64,000 bases of DNA from Myxococcota bacterium (GCA_028277885.1 JANQFK010000079.1:101482-165481), one strand, 5' to 3'. Shown: positions 50,792 to 59,517, counted from the first letter of the stretch. Program-made: numbers and translations. The notes: a model not told the origin generated them from the sequence alone.

Positions 50792-50895
50792 GTCTGGTCG
50801 AACTGGACGCAGGTGATGCTCGCCGCCACCTCGAACACCTCCTCTTCCTCCCAGTCGGGCGCCACGTAGGGCTTGCGCTCCTCAGGCTCGCTCAT
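50764..50895 (-). CDS. Candidate RiPP precursor peptide (43 residues)
   Basis: This short gene sits between the radical SAM and nucleotidyltransferase genes and overlaps both. A strong AAGGAG site at 50902-50907 precedes the ATG. The peptide begins MSEPEERKPYVAPDWEEEEV, an acidic leader with the K-P-Y-x-x-P start common in peptides of PqqD/radical SAM loci. The last 18 residues hold two Cys (C29, C36), Phe, Asp and Gln, with a C-terminal Ser43 after DPGPIQ. The Cys pair could form a thioether or disulfide ring. The C-terminal Ser fits the HprK-like kinase, since the lasso-peptide kinases of the paeninodin type phosphorylate a C-terminal Ser. A non-modified regulatory peptide is an alternative. 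Confidence 0.7.
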   Translation of the reverse strand: MSEPEERKPYVAPDWEEEEVFEVAASITCVQFDQTCDPGPIQS

Positions 50896-51937
50896 GCTTC
50901 GCTCCTTGCGGGTGGACCTCTCGGGTCACCGCGGCCTCCATGCAGAAGAAGGGCTCCGAGGCCGTGACGTCCCCGGTGTTGGTGTAGACGGTTCCCGTGC
51001 TGCGCTTGCAGAACGGCCGGTCCGCGCAGCCGCGGCAGTCGGGCAGGTCGTCGAGCCGCAGGCCGCGGATGCGCCTCATCGCGGGCGAGCTCTCCCAGAT
51101 CTCCGCGAAGGACCGCTCGCGCAGGTTTCCGCAGGGCACGGGGGCGCCGATGCACGGGTACACCTCGCCCGTCGCCGAGATGCCGCAGTTGGTGCGCGCG
51201 CAGGCGCACCGGGCGGAGCGCTCGGGCACGTAGCCGCCCTCGGCGACGACGTCCGCCAGCGGTCCCCGATAGAGGTCGAGCAGCGCCTGGCGGTCGACGC
51301 GCTTCAGCAGCGAGCTGCGCGTCCCGTCGTAGCGGGCCGAGAGGAACGGATTGAGCGCGAAGCCCGCGCCCAGCTCCGCGGCGAGGGCGCGCATGCCCGC
51401 GACCTCGCCGACGTTCTCCTGGACGAGGCAGGCGTTCACCTTCAACGCGATCCCGGCCGCCCGCGCATGGCGGAGCCCGCGCACCGTCCGCTCGAAGGAC
51501 CCGGGGCGCGCGGTCACGGCGTCGTGGGTGGCGGCCCGGGCCCCGTAGACGCTCACGTCCACGGCGGAGACCCGCGCCTCGGCGAGGGCACGCACCCGCG
51601 GCGGGGTCAGCAGCATGCCATTGGTCTTGATGCGGACGACGAAGCGACGCTCCCGCGCCCGCTCCAGGAACGCGGGCAGGCTCGGGTGGAGCAGCGCCTC
51701 GCCCCCGGTGAAGGCGAGGTAGAGGCAGCCGGCCTCGGCGAGCTGGTCGATGGCGTCGAGGATCTCGTCGTCGCTCAGCTCGGCCTCGGGCGGCACCGGG
51801 GGCCGCGGACGCTCGCGGTCGAAGTTGTAGCAGTGGACGCAGCGCAGGTTGCAGCGCAGCGTGATCTCGATCGCGGCCCGCAGCGGGATGCAGTGCGCAT
51901 CCGCCCTCTTCCAGAGCCGGGCCCCGAGCTCGCTCAT
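50882..51937 (-). CDS. Radical SAM/SPASM peptide-modifying enzyme
   Basis: This 351-residue radical SAM protein has its [4Fe-4S] motif at C29-x3-C33-x2-C36 (CNLRCVHCYNF) and the SAM-binding 'FTGGEALLHPSL'. The C-terminal SPASM region has CACARTNCG, then 'VYPCIGAPVPCGNLRERS', then 'DLPDCRGCADRPFCKR' and a last Cys in 'FFCME'. That gives enough Cys for two auxiliary clusters. Such enzymes install thioether or C-C links in peptides. The start overlaps the PqqD-like gene (ATGA) and the 3' end overlaps the precursor gene. Together these are the standard parts of a RiPP pathway. Confidence 0.88.
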   Translation of the reverse strand: MSELGARLWKRADAHCIPLRAAIEITLRCNLRCVHCYNFDRERPRPPVPPEAELSDDEILDAIDQLAEAGCLYLAFTGGEALLHPSLPAFLERARERRFVVRIKTNGMLLTPPRVRALAEARVSAVDVSVYGARAATHDAVTARPGSFERTVRGLRHARAAGIALKVNACLVQENVGEVAGMRALAAELGAGFALNPFLSARYDGTRSSLLKRVDRQALLDLYRGPLADVVAEGGYVPERSARCACARTNCGISATGEVYPCIGAPVPCGNLRERSFAEIWESSPAMRRIRGLRLDDLPDCRGCADRPFCKRSTGTVYTNTGDVTASEPFFCMEAAVTREVHPQGAKHERA

Positions 51938-52206
51938 CCCTCGACTCGCAGCAGCGACTTGCGCTCGAAGGCGCGCACCAGCCGCTCGGTGTCGGCGCGG
52001 CAGGTGCCCGCATCCACGTCGAACTCGCGGTGCAGGACGTCCGCGATGGCGGAGACGGGCCGGCTGCCGTCGGCCAGCTCCCAGATGCGCGTCGCCGTGG
52101 CGTTGAGCCAGTAGAGCCGCGACTCGTCGGGGCTCACCAGCACGGCCGCGCCGGCCACGTTTCGCCAGGCGATCTTCTCGTTCTGGACCGGAACCGGGTC
52201 AGGCAT
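51934..52206 (-). CDS. PqqD-family peptide carrier (RRE)
   Basis: This 90-residue PqqD-like protein reads 'IAWRNVAGAAVLVSPDESRL', 'YWLNATATRIWELADGSRPV' and 'IADVLHREFDVDAGTCRADTE'. It is the winged-helix RiPP recognition element that binds leader peptides. It overlaps the HprK-like gene by eight bases and the radical SAM gene by four. It should present the 43-residue peptide to the radical SAM enzyme. The family assignment is secure from length and pattern. Confidence 0.85.
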   Translation of the reverse strand: MPDPVPVQNEKIAWRNVAGAAVLVSPDESRLYWLNATATRIWELADGSRPVSAIADVLHREFDVDAGTCRADTERLVRAFERKSLLRVEG

Positions 52207-53014
52207 CGATGCACCTCCAGAAGTCGGCGCTCCGGCGGAAGCGGAGCTCGAAGCAGGGAGCCGCCGCGACCAGCTCCGCGGCGAGCTGCAGGACGCGCTC
52301 GGTCGCGGCCCGGCTGCGGCGGTTGTGGACGACCGAGCGCAGGAGCCTCGGCAGCGCCTCGCGCGCCTCGAGCCGGACCCGCTCGTCGCGCTCGGCCTGG
52401 CGGAGCAGGTGGATGGCGACCAGCGGGGCCCCGCCGTCCGTCCCGTGCACCACGGACTTGCCGTAGAAGGGCGTCCCGTGGAGCCGCGGACCGGCATCGG
52501 TGCGCTGGACGATGGTGAGGTCGTCGGCCAGCACGGTGCAGGTGTGCCTCGAGAGACGCGCCACCGTGGACTTGCCGGCGCGGGACCGGCCCACGAACAG
52601 GTGGCCCCGGCCCGCGCGCACCAGGGCCGCGGAGTGGACGAGGAGCCCGCCCCGCTCGGGAAGGCGGTGGGCGAGGAGCACGCGCAGCAGGGAGTCGCAG
52701 GCGGCCTCGCGGTCCTCGGGGGCCTGGACGGCGCGCGCGCGGCGAAGCGCCGGCTGCCAGCTCGCGGTGGCGCGTCCGCGCACCAGGCGAACCGAGCCGT
52801 CCTCCTCGACGACGCGCGCCTCCCCCCCGCCCGCGACGAGCTCGCGACGCACGTCGATCTCGACGAGCTCCTCCGGCTCCGCGGCCTCCGCCCGCGCCGC
52901 CGGGTCCTCGTCGACGTAGAAGTTCCGGTAGCGGGAGTCGGCGTGCGCGAAGAACGCCGCCTCGGGGCAGCGCAGGCGGATCGGAACGCCCCCGATGCAC
53001 AGCCGTCGCTCCAT
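52199..53014 (-). CDS. HprK-related kinase of peptide-modification locus
   Basis: This is a 271-residue protein. The second half has the HPr-kinase fold: 'LLVHSAALVRAGRGHLFVG', Walker A GRSRAGKST (142-150), and the Asp pair in 'TVLADDLTIVQ' (164-165), followed by 'GTPFYGKSVV'. The first 100 residues are a poorly conserved N-domain that is common in HprK-related kinase A/B proteins next to PqqD genes. In paeninodin-type lasso pathways such a kinase phosphorylates the C-terminal Ser of the peptide. The same reaction on Ser43 of the 43-residue peptide is inferred. It starts ATGA-overlapped with the fucose-synthase-like gene. Confidence 0.8.
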   Translation of the reverse strand: MERRLCIGGVPIRLRCPEAAFFAHADSRYRNFYVDEDPAARAEAAEPEELVEIDVRRELVAGGGEARVVEEDGSVRLVRGRATASWQPALRRARAVQAPEDREAACDSLLRVLLAHRLPERGGLLVHSAALVRAGRGHLFVGRSRAGKSTVARLSRHTCTVLADDLTIVQRTDAGPRLHGTPFYGKSVVHGTDGGAPLVAIHLLRQAERDERVRLEAREALPRLLRSVVHNRRSRAATERVLQLAAELVAAAPCFELRFRRSADFWRCIDA

Positions 53015-54015
53015 CACGCAGCCCCCTGGAGCACGCCGCCCCGCGCGGCGGAGGCCGTGGCAACACGCCTTCGGCTCGAGCCCTCGTGGGCGAGGTACCA
53101 GGCGTAGGTGGACGCGATGCCCTCGGTGAGCCCGATCCGCGCGCGCCAGCCGAGACCCCGCAGCAGCGAGACGTCGAGGAGCTTGCGCGGGGCCCCGTCG
53201 GGCTTCGTGGCGTCGAACGCGAGCTCCACCTCCGGCGCCACGCAGTCCCGGACCCGCTCGGCGAGCTCCCGGATGCTCAGGTCCTCCCCGGTGCCGACGT
53301 TCACGTGGGAGGCGCCTTCGTAGTGGCGCATCAGGAAGAGGGAGGCGTCGGCGAGGTCGTCGACGTGCATCAGCTCCCGCCGCGGCGTCCCCGTTCCCCA
53401 GACCGCCACCCGGCGCCGGCCGCTGCGCCGTGCCCGGTGGAGCCGGTGCATCAGCGCGGGGAGCACGTGAGCGCTCTCGGGATCGAAGTCGTCGTTCGGG
53501 CCGTAGAGGTTCGTCGGCATGACGGCCACGAAGTCGCAGCCGTACTGCTCGCGGTAGGCGCGGCAGAGCGTCACGCCGGCGATCTTCGCGACGGCGTAGG
53601 GGGCGTTGGTGGGCTCGAGGGGCCCGGTCAGCAGGGACTCCTCGCGGATGGGCTGCGGGCACTCGCGCGGGTAGATGCACGAGCTGCCGAAGTAGAGCAG
53701 GCGCTCGACCGGGTGCAGGAAGGCCGCGTGCAGCACGCTCGAGTGGATCGCGAGGTTGTCGTGGAGGAACTCGGCCGGGCGGCTCGCGTTGGCCTGGATG
53801 CCGCCCACCGTCCCCGCGGCCACGAGCACGTACTCGGGCCGCTCCCGCGCGAACCAGCGCTCGACGTCCGCAGGCCGGCGCAGGTCGAGCTCGGCCCGGG
53901 TGGCGGTGAGCAGCCGCGTGAAGCCCTCGCGGCGCAGCCGGCGCACCAGCGCCGAGCCGACCAGGCCCCGATGGCCGGCCACGTAGATGCGCGCGTCGAG
54001 AGGGATCTCCCGCAT
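53014..54015 (-). CDS. GDP-L-fucose synthase-like (NAD(P)-dependent epimerase/reductase)
   Basis: This 333-residue extended SDR begins 'RIYVAGHRGLVGSALVRRL', the GDP-fucose synthase (Fcl/WcaG) start. It continues with 'YVLVAAGTVGGIQANASRPA', 'LYFGSSCIYPRECPQPIRE', 'YAVAKIAGVTLC' and 'GPNDDFDPESAHVLPALMHR', then 'ELMHVDDLADA'. It converts GDP-4-keto-6-deoxymannose to GDP-fucose. No GDP-mannose dehydratase is visible here. It overlaps the HprK-like gene, so it may be co-expressed with the peptide operon. That is either a glycosylated peptide or simply a shared transcript. Confidence 0.87.
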   Translation of the reverse strand: MREIPLDARIYVAGHRGLVGSALVRRLRREGFTRLLTATRAELDLRRPADVERWFARERPEYVLVAAGTVGGIQANASRPAEFLHDNLAIHSSVLHAAFLHPVERLLYFGSSCIYPRECPQPIREESLLTGPLEPTNAPYAVAKIAGVTLCRAYREQYGCDFVAVMPTNLYGPNDDFDPESAHVLPALMHRLHRARRSGRRRVAVWGTGTPRRELMHVDDLADASLFLMRHYEGASHVNVGTGEDLSIRELAERVRDCVAPEVELAFDATKPDGAPRKLLDVSLLRGLGWRARIGLTEGIASTYAWYLAHEGSSRRRVATASAARGGVLQGAA

Positions 54016-54149
54016 GGGCTCGATTTCGGACGAACCCTTGGCGGGCTTGAGGTTGCGGCGACTTCTAGTCGTCGGCTGCGGGTTCCCGAGGCGCTCCGCG
54101 CCCGGGCCCGGTGAGGGCGGAAGCCCACGGCCCGGCGACTCGACGAGCG

Positions 54150-55448
54150 TCAGGGCCGCCCGATGAGCCCGGGCAGCGCCCGGTGGGCGAGCCCCACCGT
54201 GGCGCCCAGGGCGACGAGGCGCGCGAGGACCACGGCGGCGGCGGCGCCGGTCGCCCCGTGGAGCGGAACCAGCGCGAAGGCGCCCAGGGCCAGCGCGGCG
54301 AGGCCGAGCCACTCGGACCCCATCACGGCCGTCGGCCGCCCCATCGCCTGGAGGCCCACCTGGAGGAGGTCGGCGACGCCGCGCACGAGCGCGCCGAGCA
54401 GCAGGACGCGCGACAGCGCGATGGCCGGTGCGAAGCGGGCGTCGAACACGAGCGGGATCACGACCTCCGCGGCCGCGGCCAGCACCAGCGTGGTCGCGGC
54501 TCCGACTCCCGCGGCCGCCAGGGTGCCGCGGCGGATGAACGCCAGCTTGTCCTCGCGCTCCTGGATCCGGACGATCCGCGAGAACGCGACGCTGCGCATC
54601 GCGACCGCGGGAAGCAGCGCCAGGGCCGACCACGCGACCGCGACGGTGTAGATGCCGAGCTCGCGGGCCGGCAGCAGGCCCGCCAGGAAGAGCTGGTCGA
54701 GCCGCTCGCCCAGGAAGTGGGGCCCCGTGCCGAGCGCCACCGGCACCCCGTAGCGCAGCATGGGCCTCCAGCGCCGCGGCTCGGGGCGCCACGCTCCGCG
54801 CAGCTGCGGGCGGACGGCGAGCCACAGGAGCAGCGAGAGGACCGCCAGGGACGCCAGGTGGAGGCGCAGGATCGCGTGGGGGTCGTCGGCTCCGGTCAGG
54901 CTGCTGCCGACGGCGATCCCGAGCCAGAGCAGCGGCGCGGCCAGGCGCAGCCGGTTCCAGAGATCGATGCGATGCAGTGCGCGGGCGACGTGGACGGGCA
55001 CCCCGTGGACGGCGTGGACGAAGAGCAGCCCGAGGTAGAGCTGGGCGCTGCGAACCACCTCCGGGGACTGGGCGTGCAGGAGCCACGGCATGGCGAGGGC
55101 CGCGACGAGCACGATGGGCACGCCCGCCAGCACGATCCCGGCCGCCGCGGAGGTGGCGTAGCGACCGACCCGGTCGGGCTCCCGGCCACCGAAGTAGATC
55201 ACGGCCTCGAACAGGCCGAGCGTGCCGAACAGGCCGACGATCAGCGGATAGACCCGGGCCGAGGCCAGCTCCCCGCGCCCCGTCGGACCCAGCAGGTTCG
55301 CGAGGAGGATCGTCGAGATCGTCGTCAGCACGACGATGGCGACGTCCGTGGCGAGGGACCCGGCCACCTCCCGGGAGTAGGAGCCCGGCTTCGGGGCGAG
55401 GCCGGCGAGGTGCCCCCTCACGGATCCGCTGATGCCCCGCGTGCTCAA
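54150..55448 (-). CDS. Polysaccharide flippase (Wzx/MATE-like)
   Basis: This 432-residue protein has about twelve membrane segments in the pattern of Wzx/RfbX flippases ('TISTILLANLLGPTGRGELA', 'LRYGVPVALGTGPHFLGERL', 'IYTVAVAWSALALLPAVAMR', 'VLLLGALVRGVADLLQVGLQ'). It should flip the undecaprenyl-linked repeat to the periplasmic side for the Wzy-like enzyme at 34113. The start seems to be TTG at 55448 with a GGGGGAG site. A GTG nine codons later is the alternative. Confidence 0.84.
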   Translation of the reverse strand: MSTRGISGSVRGHLAGLAPKPGSYSREVAGSLATDVAIVVLTTISTILLANLLGPTGRGELASARVYPLIVGLFGTLGLFEAVIYFGGREPDRVGRYATSAAAGIVLAGVPIVLVAALAMPWLLHAQSPEVVRSAQLYLGLLFVHAVHGVPVHVARALHRIDLWNRLRLAAPLLWLGIAVGSSLTGADDPHAILRLHLASLAVLSLLLWLAVRPQLRGAWRPEPRRWRPMLRYGVPVALGTGPHFLGERLDQLFLAGLLPARELGIYTVAVAWSALALLPAVAMRSVAFSRIVRIQEREDKLAFIRRGTLAAAGVGAATTLVLAAAAEVVIPLVFDARFAPAIALSRVLLLGALVRGVADLLQVGLQAMGRPTAVMGSEWLGLAALALGAFALVPLHGATGAAAAVVLARLVALGATVGLAHRALPGLIGRP

Positions 55449-55565
55449 CCGCTCCCCCGGGATGGCGGGCCTCGAGCCCGACTCCCTGATCGGAAGCCCG
55501 GTGGCGGGGATGAGGAGAAACGACCGTCGCCGGTCAGCGACGTCGCCGCAGGTGTGGGCGGTGGA

Positions 55566-56426
55566 TCAGCGGCGGTGGCGTCGAAGCCCCGCCGCCAGCG
55601 CCAGCCAGCCAGCCCCGAACAGCAGCAGCGCACCGGGCTCGGGCACGGCGGTCACGCCGCCCGAGCTGGTGTACACGCGACCGTCGCCGGCATCGATCAC
55701 CACGGGGACGTCGTCGACTACGACCCCGGGATCCACGACCTCCGGCGGGTCGACCTCGCCGGGGTCCGGCGGAGCCGGCGACGAGCCGAAGTCGAGGGAG
55801 AGCCGGGCGTAGACCGGGACGGTCTCAGACCCGGCGACGTTGGTCCGTGCGACGGTGGGCGACACCAGCACGAGGGTGCCGAGGCCGTCGGGGGTGCGCA
55901 GGTCGGTCCCCGCCAGCGCGGTGCTGGTGAAGCCGGGGACGAGGGCCGCGCCGGTGGTCCAGCCGCCTCCCGCCGCGGTGATCTCCACGCCGAGGGGGCT
56001 GCTCACCGCGGTGAGGGCGCCCTCCACGCCGGCCACGCCGAGCGGCACGGTCAGGAACGCGAAGGCGGGCGGGCCGAACAGGCCGATCCGCGCCACCCCG
56101 CCGAGGGCGGCGTCGCCGCCGAAGCCTCCCTGGGGACCGGCGCCCGCGGAGAAGCTCGCGGCCCCGAGCCCGGCTCCCTCGAGCCGCACCTCCACCAGTG
56201 GGAAGATGGAGGGGAAGGAGGTGAGGGGCACGATGCGGGTCCCGGTGATGCCGCCCGAGGTGATGCTCACCGAGGTCGGGGTCGAGACGCCCTCCCCCGA
56301 GCCCGTGATCGACACCGCCGGCGCGCCGCCCAGCACGACGTCGAGGCGGCCGGTGAAGGGGATGGCGTCGGCCGGGGCGCCGAGCAGGAGCACGAGCAGG
56401 CACGGGAAAGCGGTGACGCGTCGCAT
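55566..56426 (-). CDS. PEP-CTERM surface protein
   Basis: This 286-residue exported protein has signal peptide 'FPCLLVLLLGAPADA', a Gly/Thr/Ser-rich beta-strand mature part and a C-terminal sorting signal 'VPEPGALLLFGAGWLALAAG' followed by RRHRR. This is the complete PEP-CTERM triad (motif, helix, basic tail) recognised by exosortase. No exosortase gene is in the window. A Pro/Asp/Val-rich linker (about 215-240) precedes the signal. It probably ends in the extracellular polymer layer. Confidence 0.85.
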   Translation of the reverse strand: MRRVTAFPCLLVLLLGAPADAIPFTGRLDVVLGGAPAVSITGSGEGVSTPTSVSITSGGITGTRIVPLTSFPSIFPLVEVRLEGAGLGAASFSAGAGPQGGFGGDAALGGVARIGLFGPPAFAFLTVPLGVAGVEGALTAVSSPLGVEITAAGGGWTTGAALVPGFTSTALAGTDLRTPDGLGTLVLVSPTVARTNVAGSETVPVYARLSLDFGSSPAPPDPGEVDPPEVVDPGVVVDDVPVVIDAGDGRVYTSSGGVTAVPEPGALLLFGAGWLALAAGLRRHRR

Positions 56427-56530
56427 GGGGGCCCTCCGACGCGATTATGGAGCGTCCCCTCCGTGGGAGGCAACCGCGAATGGCGGATCCGCCGGGGCGG
56501 CGGCATGCTTCCGGGAGCCAAGGAGACCCC

Positions 56531-57460
56531 ATGAGCCTCCAGACCCTCGCCCCGGACTGCAAGGCCAGCGAGATCGCAGGCGCCCTCCAGCGGGACGGCG
56601 CCTGCATCGTCCGCGACGTCCTCTCCGCGGCAGAGCTCGCCCGTCTCGACGCGGATCTCGCCCCCTGGATCGAGCGCTCCCAGACCGGCGCCGACGACTT
56701 CACCGGCCGCCACACCAAGCGCACCGGGGCCCTCGTGGCGCGCTGCGCGGAGGTGCGCCCCCTCGTCACGCACCCGCTGGTGCTCGCGGCGGCGAACGAG
56801 TTCCTGGGCCCGTGGTGCGAGCGCATCCAGCTCCACCTCACCCAGACGATCGACATCCTCCCGGGCCAGACCGCGCAGATCCTGCACCGCGACCGGCTCG
56901 CCTGGGGCGGCTACATCCCCAAGCCCATCGAGCCGCAGTTCAACACAATCTGGGCCCTCACCGACTTCACGGAGAGCAACGGCGCCACCCACGTGATCCC
57001 GGGCAGCCACGACTGGCCGCTGGAGCGCAACCCGAAGTCGCCGGACGAGAGCATCCAGGCCGTGATGAGCCGCGGCTCGGTGCTCTGCTACGGCGGGACG
57101 GTGATCCACGGCGGCGGTGCGAACCGCTCGGACGCGGCGCGCATCGGCCTGAACGTCACCTACTGCCTGGGCTGGCTGCGCCAGGAGGAGAACCAGTTCC
57201 TCTCGTGTCCGCCGCGCATCGCGAAGGACCTCGACCCCGCCCTCACCGACCTGCTCGGCTACACCATGGGCAACTACGCGCTCGGCTACTACTCGCACCC
57301 CGACATGGTGGACGGTCTGCCCGACACGCTGCCGCCGGAGGTCGCGATCGGGCGCCGCCCCGATCAGATCCCGGGCAACACGCTGATCTCCGGCGGACCC
57401 CCCGCCGACCGCCTGGACGAGCTCGTCGCGGAGGCCGGGACGCGGAGCGATCGCGGGTGA
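56531..57460 (+). CDS. Phytanoyl-CoA dioxygenase-family protein
   Basis: This is a 309-residue Fe(II)/2-oxoglutarate oxygenase of the PhyH type. The ATG at 56531 (MSLQTLAPDCKASEIAG) is preceded by a good Shine-Dalgarno (CAAGGAGA). Iron ligands are in 'ILHRDRLAWGG' (H-x-D) and 'VIHGGGANRSDAAR' (distal His, with the 2-oxoglutarate Arg). 'TESNGATHVIPGSHDWP' is the family centre. Relatives hydroxylate lipids or secondary metabolites. It is followed by a dipeptidase gene in the same direction. Confidence 0.86.
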   Translation: MSLQTLAPDCKASEIAGALQRDGACIVRDVLSAAELARLDADLAPWIERSQTGADDFTGRHTKRTGALVARCAEVRPLVTHPLVLAAANEFLGPWCERIQLHLTQTIDILPGQTAQILHRDRLAWGGYIPKPIEPQFNTIWALTDFTESNGATHVIPGSHDWPLERNPKSPDESIQAVMSRGSVLCYGGTVIHGGGANRSDAARIGLNVTYCLGWLRQEENQFLSCPPRIAKDLDPALTDLLGYTMGNYALGYYSHPDMVDGLPDTLPPEVAIGRRPDQIPGNTLISGGPPADRLDELVAEAGTRSDRG

Positions 57461-57511
57461 GGCTGCGCGGCTGCGAGCCGCGCTGGCCGGGATCGCCAGG
57501 AGTCCGGGGAC

Positions 57512-58765
57512 GTGTCGCCGGCGCTGCTGAACGGCCTGCTGGTGCTCGTCCCGGCCGCCGTCCTGGCGGTCACGGTCCTCGTCTACGCGTGGACCCGTGC
57601 GCGCGGTCGGCCGCTCGTCCTCGCCGGGCTACCCGGGCTCGTCTGCGGGGTGCTCGCGATCCTCGTCTCCCACCGCATCGGAGACGTCCTCAACCCCGTC
57701 TCGTCGGAGGGGCCGGGAGCGGTGGGCGAGGCCGCCCTGGCCCTGCATCGCGACACTCCGGTGATCGACCTGCACGCCGACCCGCTCCTGTTCGGGCGGG
57801 ACCTGCTCGAGCGCTCGGACGCGGGCCACGTCGACGTGCCGCGCCTGCTCGAAGGCGGCGTCGCCCTCCAGGTCTTCAGCCTGGTGACCCGCGCGCCCCT
57901 TGGATACAACGAGGAGGCCACGAACCCCGACCGGCCGGACCTCGTCACCTGGATCGCGCTCACCCACTTCTGGCCTCCGCGGACCTGGTTCGACCTCCAC
58001 CAGCGGGTCCTCCATCACGCCGGCCGCCTGGAGCGGATGGCGGAGGGCTCGGGCGGCCGCCTCGGGCTGGTGCGCGACCGCGACGACCTCGAGGCGCTGC
58101 TCGCGGCGAGACGCGCCGGTCGACCGGTGGTCGGCGGCCTGCTCGCCATCGAGGGGGCCCACGTGCTGAGCGGCGACTTCCGGAGCCAGCTCGACGTGCT
58201 CTTCGAGCACGGGCTGCGGATGGCGAGCTTCACGCACTTCTTCGACAACGCGTTCGCCGGGTCGGTGCAGGGGCTCGAGAAGGGCGGCCTCACGGCCCGG
58301 GGGCGGGAGCTCCTCGCCGAGCTCGAGCGCCGCGGGATCGTGGTCGACCTGGCGCACGCCTCCCACGCCACCATCGAGGACGTGCTCGCCGCCGCGCGCC
58401 GGCCGGTCGTCTTCTCCCACACGGGAGTCGCCGGCACCTGCGACCAGCTCCACAACCTGACCGACCGCCACCTCCGGGCGATCGCCGAGAACGGCGGCGG
58501 CGTCGGGATCGGGCTCTGGGACACGGCGGTGTGCGGAACCCGGGCGCGCGACACGGTCCGGGCCATGCGCCACGTGATCGACCTGGTGGGCGACGCCCAC
58601 GTCGGCCTGGGCTCGGACTTCGACGGCGCCGTGCGCGCCCACTTCGACGCGAGCGCCCTGCCCTCCCTCACCCAGGCGATGCTCGACGCGGGTCTGGCGC
58701 CGGACACGGTGCGCCGGATCCTCGGCGGCAACGTGCTCCGCGTGCTGCGCGCCGTATTGCCCTGA
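57512..58765 (+). CDS. Membrane (renal-type) dipeptidase
   Basis: This 417-residue zinc peptidase of the M19 family starts with GTG and has two N-terminal hydrophobic segments. The metal ligands are all present: H-x-D in 'VIDLHADPLL', Glu in 'LLAIEGAHVL', His in 'LAHASHATI', His in 'VFSHTGVAGT' and the substrate Asp in 'GLGSDFDGA'. It cleaves dipeptides, including D-amino-acid ones, probably in the periplasm. It stands alone between a dioxygenase and a convergent PEP-CTERM gene. Confidence 0.87.
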   Translation: MSPALLNGLLVLVPAAVLAVTVLVYAWTRARGRPLVLAGLPGLVCGVLAILVSHRIGDVLNPVSSEGPGAVGEAALALHRDTPVIDLHADPLLFGRDLLERSDAGHVDVPRLLEGGVALQVFSLVTRAPLGYNEEATNPDRPDLVTWIALTHFWPPRTWFDLHQRVLHHAGRLERMAEGSGGRLGLVRDRDDLEALLAARRAGRPVVGGLLAIEGAHVLSGDFRSQLDVLFEHGLRMASFTHFFDNAFAGSVQGLEKGGLTARGRELLAELERRGIVVDLAHASHATIEDVLAAARRPVVFSHTGVAGTCDQLHNLTDRHLRAIAENGGGVGIGLWDTAVCGTRARDTVRAMRHVIDLVGDAHVGLGSDFDGAVRAHFDASALPSLTQAMLDAGLAPDTVRRILGGNVLRVLRAVLP

Positions 58766-58767
58766 GC

Positions 58768-59463
58768 TCAGGCCCGCTGGCGGCGCCGGCCCGCGAGGCC
58801 CAGGCAGATCGCGCCCCAGCCGAGCAGCAGCGCCGTGCCCGGCTCGGGCACGTAGGTGAGCTCCAGGGTCCCGAAGCCGCCGAGGATGCCCGTGGTCGCG
58901 CTGGACACCGCGATCGGCGAGACCAGCACCAGGTGGCCGGCGCCGTTCGCACCGAGCCCGTTGCTGCCGAGGCGCGTCTGGATGCCGATCCCGGTGAAGG
59001 CCGCCGCCGTCCCCGCCGTCCAGCGACCGAAGTCGATGGCGAGGGAGTCGAAGAAGCCGGTGTAGCCGATCAGGGTGGTGAACTCCGCGTTGCCGCCGAT
59101 CGCGAGGGGCACCGTGCCGATCGTCGCGGCGAGCCCCTGGAGTCGCAGGATGCCCCGGATCGCGGCGGTGCCCCGCAGCGGATCGCCGCCGAAGCTTCCC
59201 GGGTCGTTCGCGGTGAGGAACCAGGTGGCGCCGATCCCGGGCAGGAGCTGCCGGGTCGTCGTGGTCGCGAACGCGGTGCCGCCGTCGAGCAGTGCCTGGG
59301 AGGGCCCGCTCGCCTCGCCCGTGGCGTCTCCGGTCGCGACCACGATGGGAACGATCGGGCCGAGCTCGAGGGTGAGCTCGGCCGCGACGAGCGGCCCCGC
59401 CGCGCCCCGCTGCGGAAGGGCGACGAGTGCGAGCAGCGCGAAGGCGGGGATCCAGGAACGCAT
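58768..59463 (-). CDS. PEP-CTERM protein, second copy
   Basis: This 231-residue exported protein has a signal peptide (FALLALVALPQRGAAG) and a beta-rich middle ('VPIVVATGDATGEASGPSQA', 'ILRLQGLAATIGTVPLAIGG'). The C-terminal sorting signal is 'VPEPGTALLLGWGAICLGLA' with a GRRRQR tail. It is related in design to the protein at 55566. It lies convergent with the dipeptidase, two bases apart. A run of G-tracts lies upstream at 59518-59548. Confidence 0.84.
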   Translation of the reverse strand: MRSWIPAFALLALVALPQRGAAGPLVAAELTLELGPIVPIVVATGDATGEASGPSQALLDGGTAFATTTTRQLLPGIGATWFLTANDPGSFGGDPLRGTAAIRGILRLQGLAATIGTVPLAIGGNAEFTTLIGYTGFFDSLAIDFGRWTAGTAAAFTGIGIQTRLGSNGLGANGAGHLVLVSPIAVSSATTGILGGFGTLELTYVPEPGTALLLGWGAICLGLAGRRRQRA

Positions 59464-59517
59464 CGGCCACCTCCATCCCCCCTTCGGATGTGGTCGCCGG
59501 CTGCGCGCAATCGCAGT

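Noticed and set aside
54030..54065. Possible -24/-12 promoter (TGGC...TTGC) before the Wzx/Fcl genes
   Set aside because: The GG-to-GC distance is not 10 bases and it lies on the wrong strand for the nearby genes.
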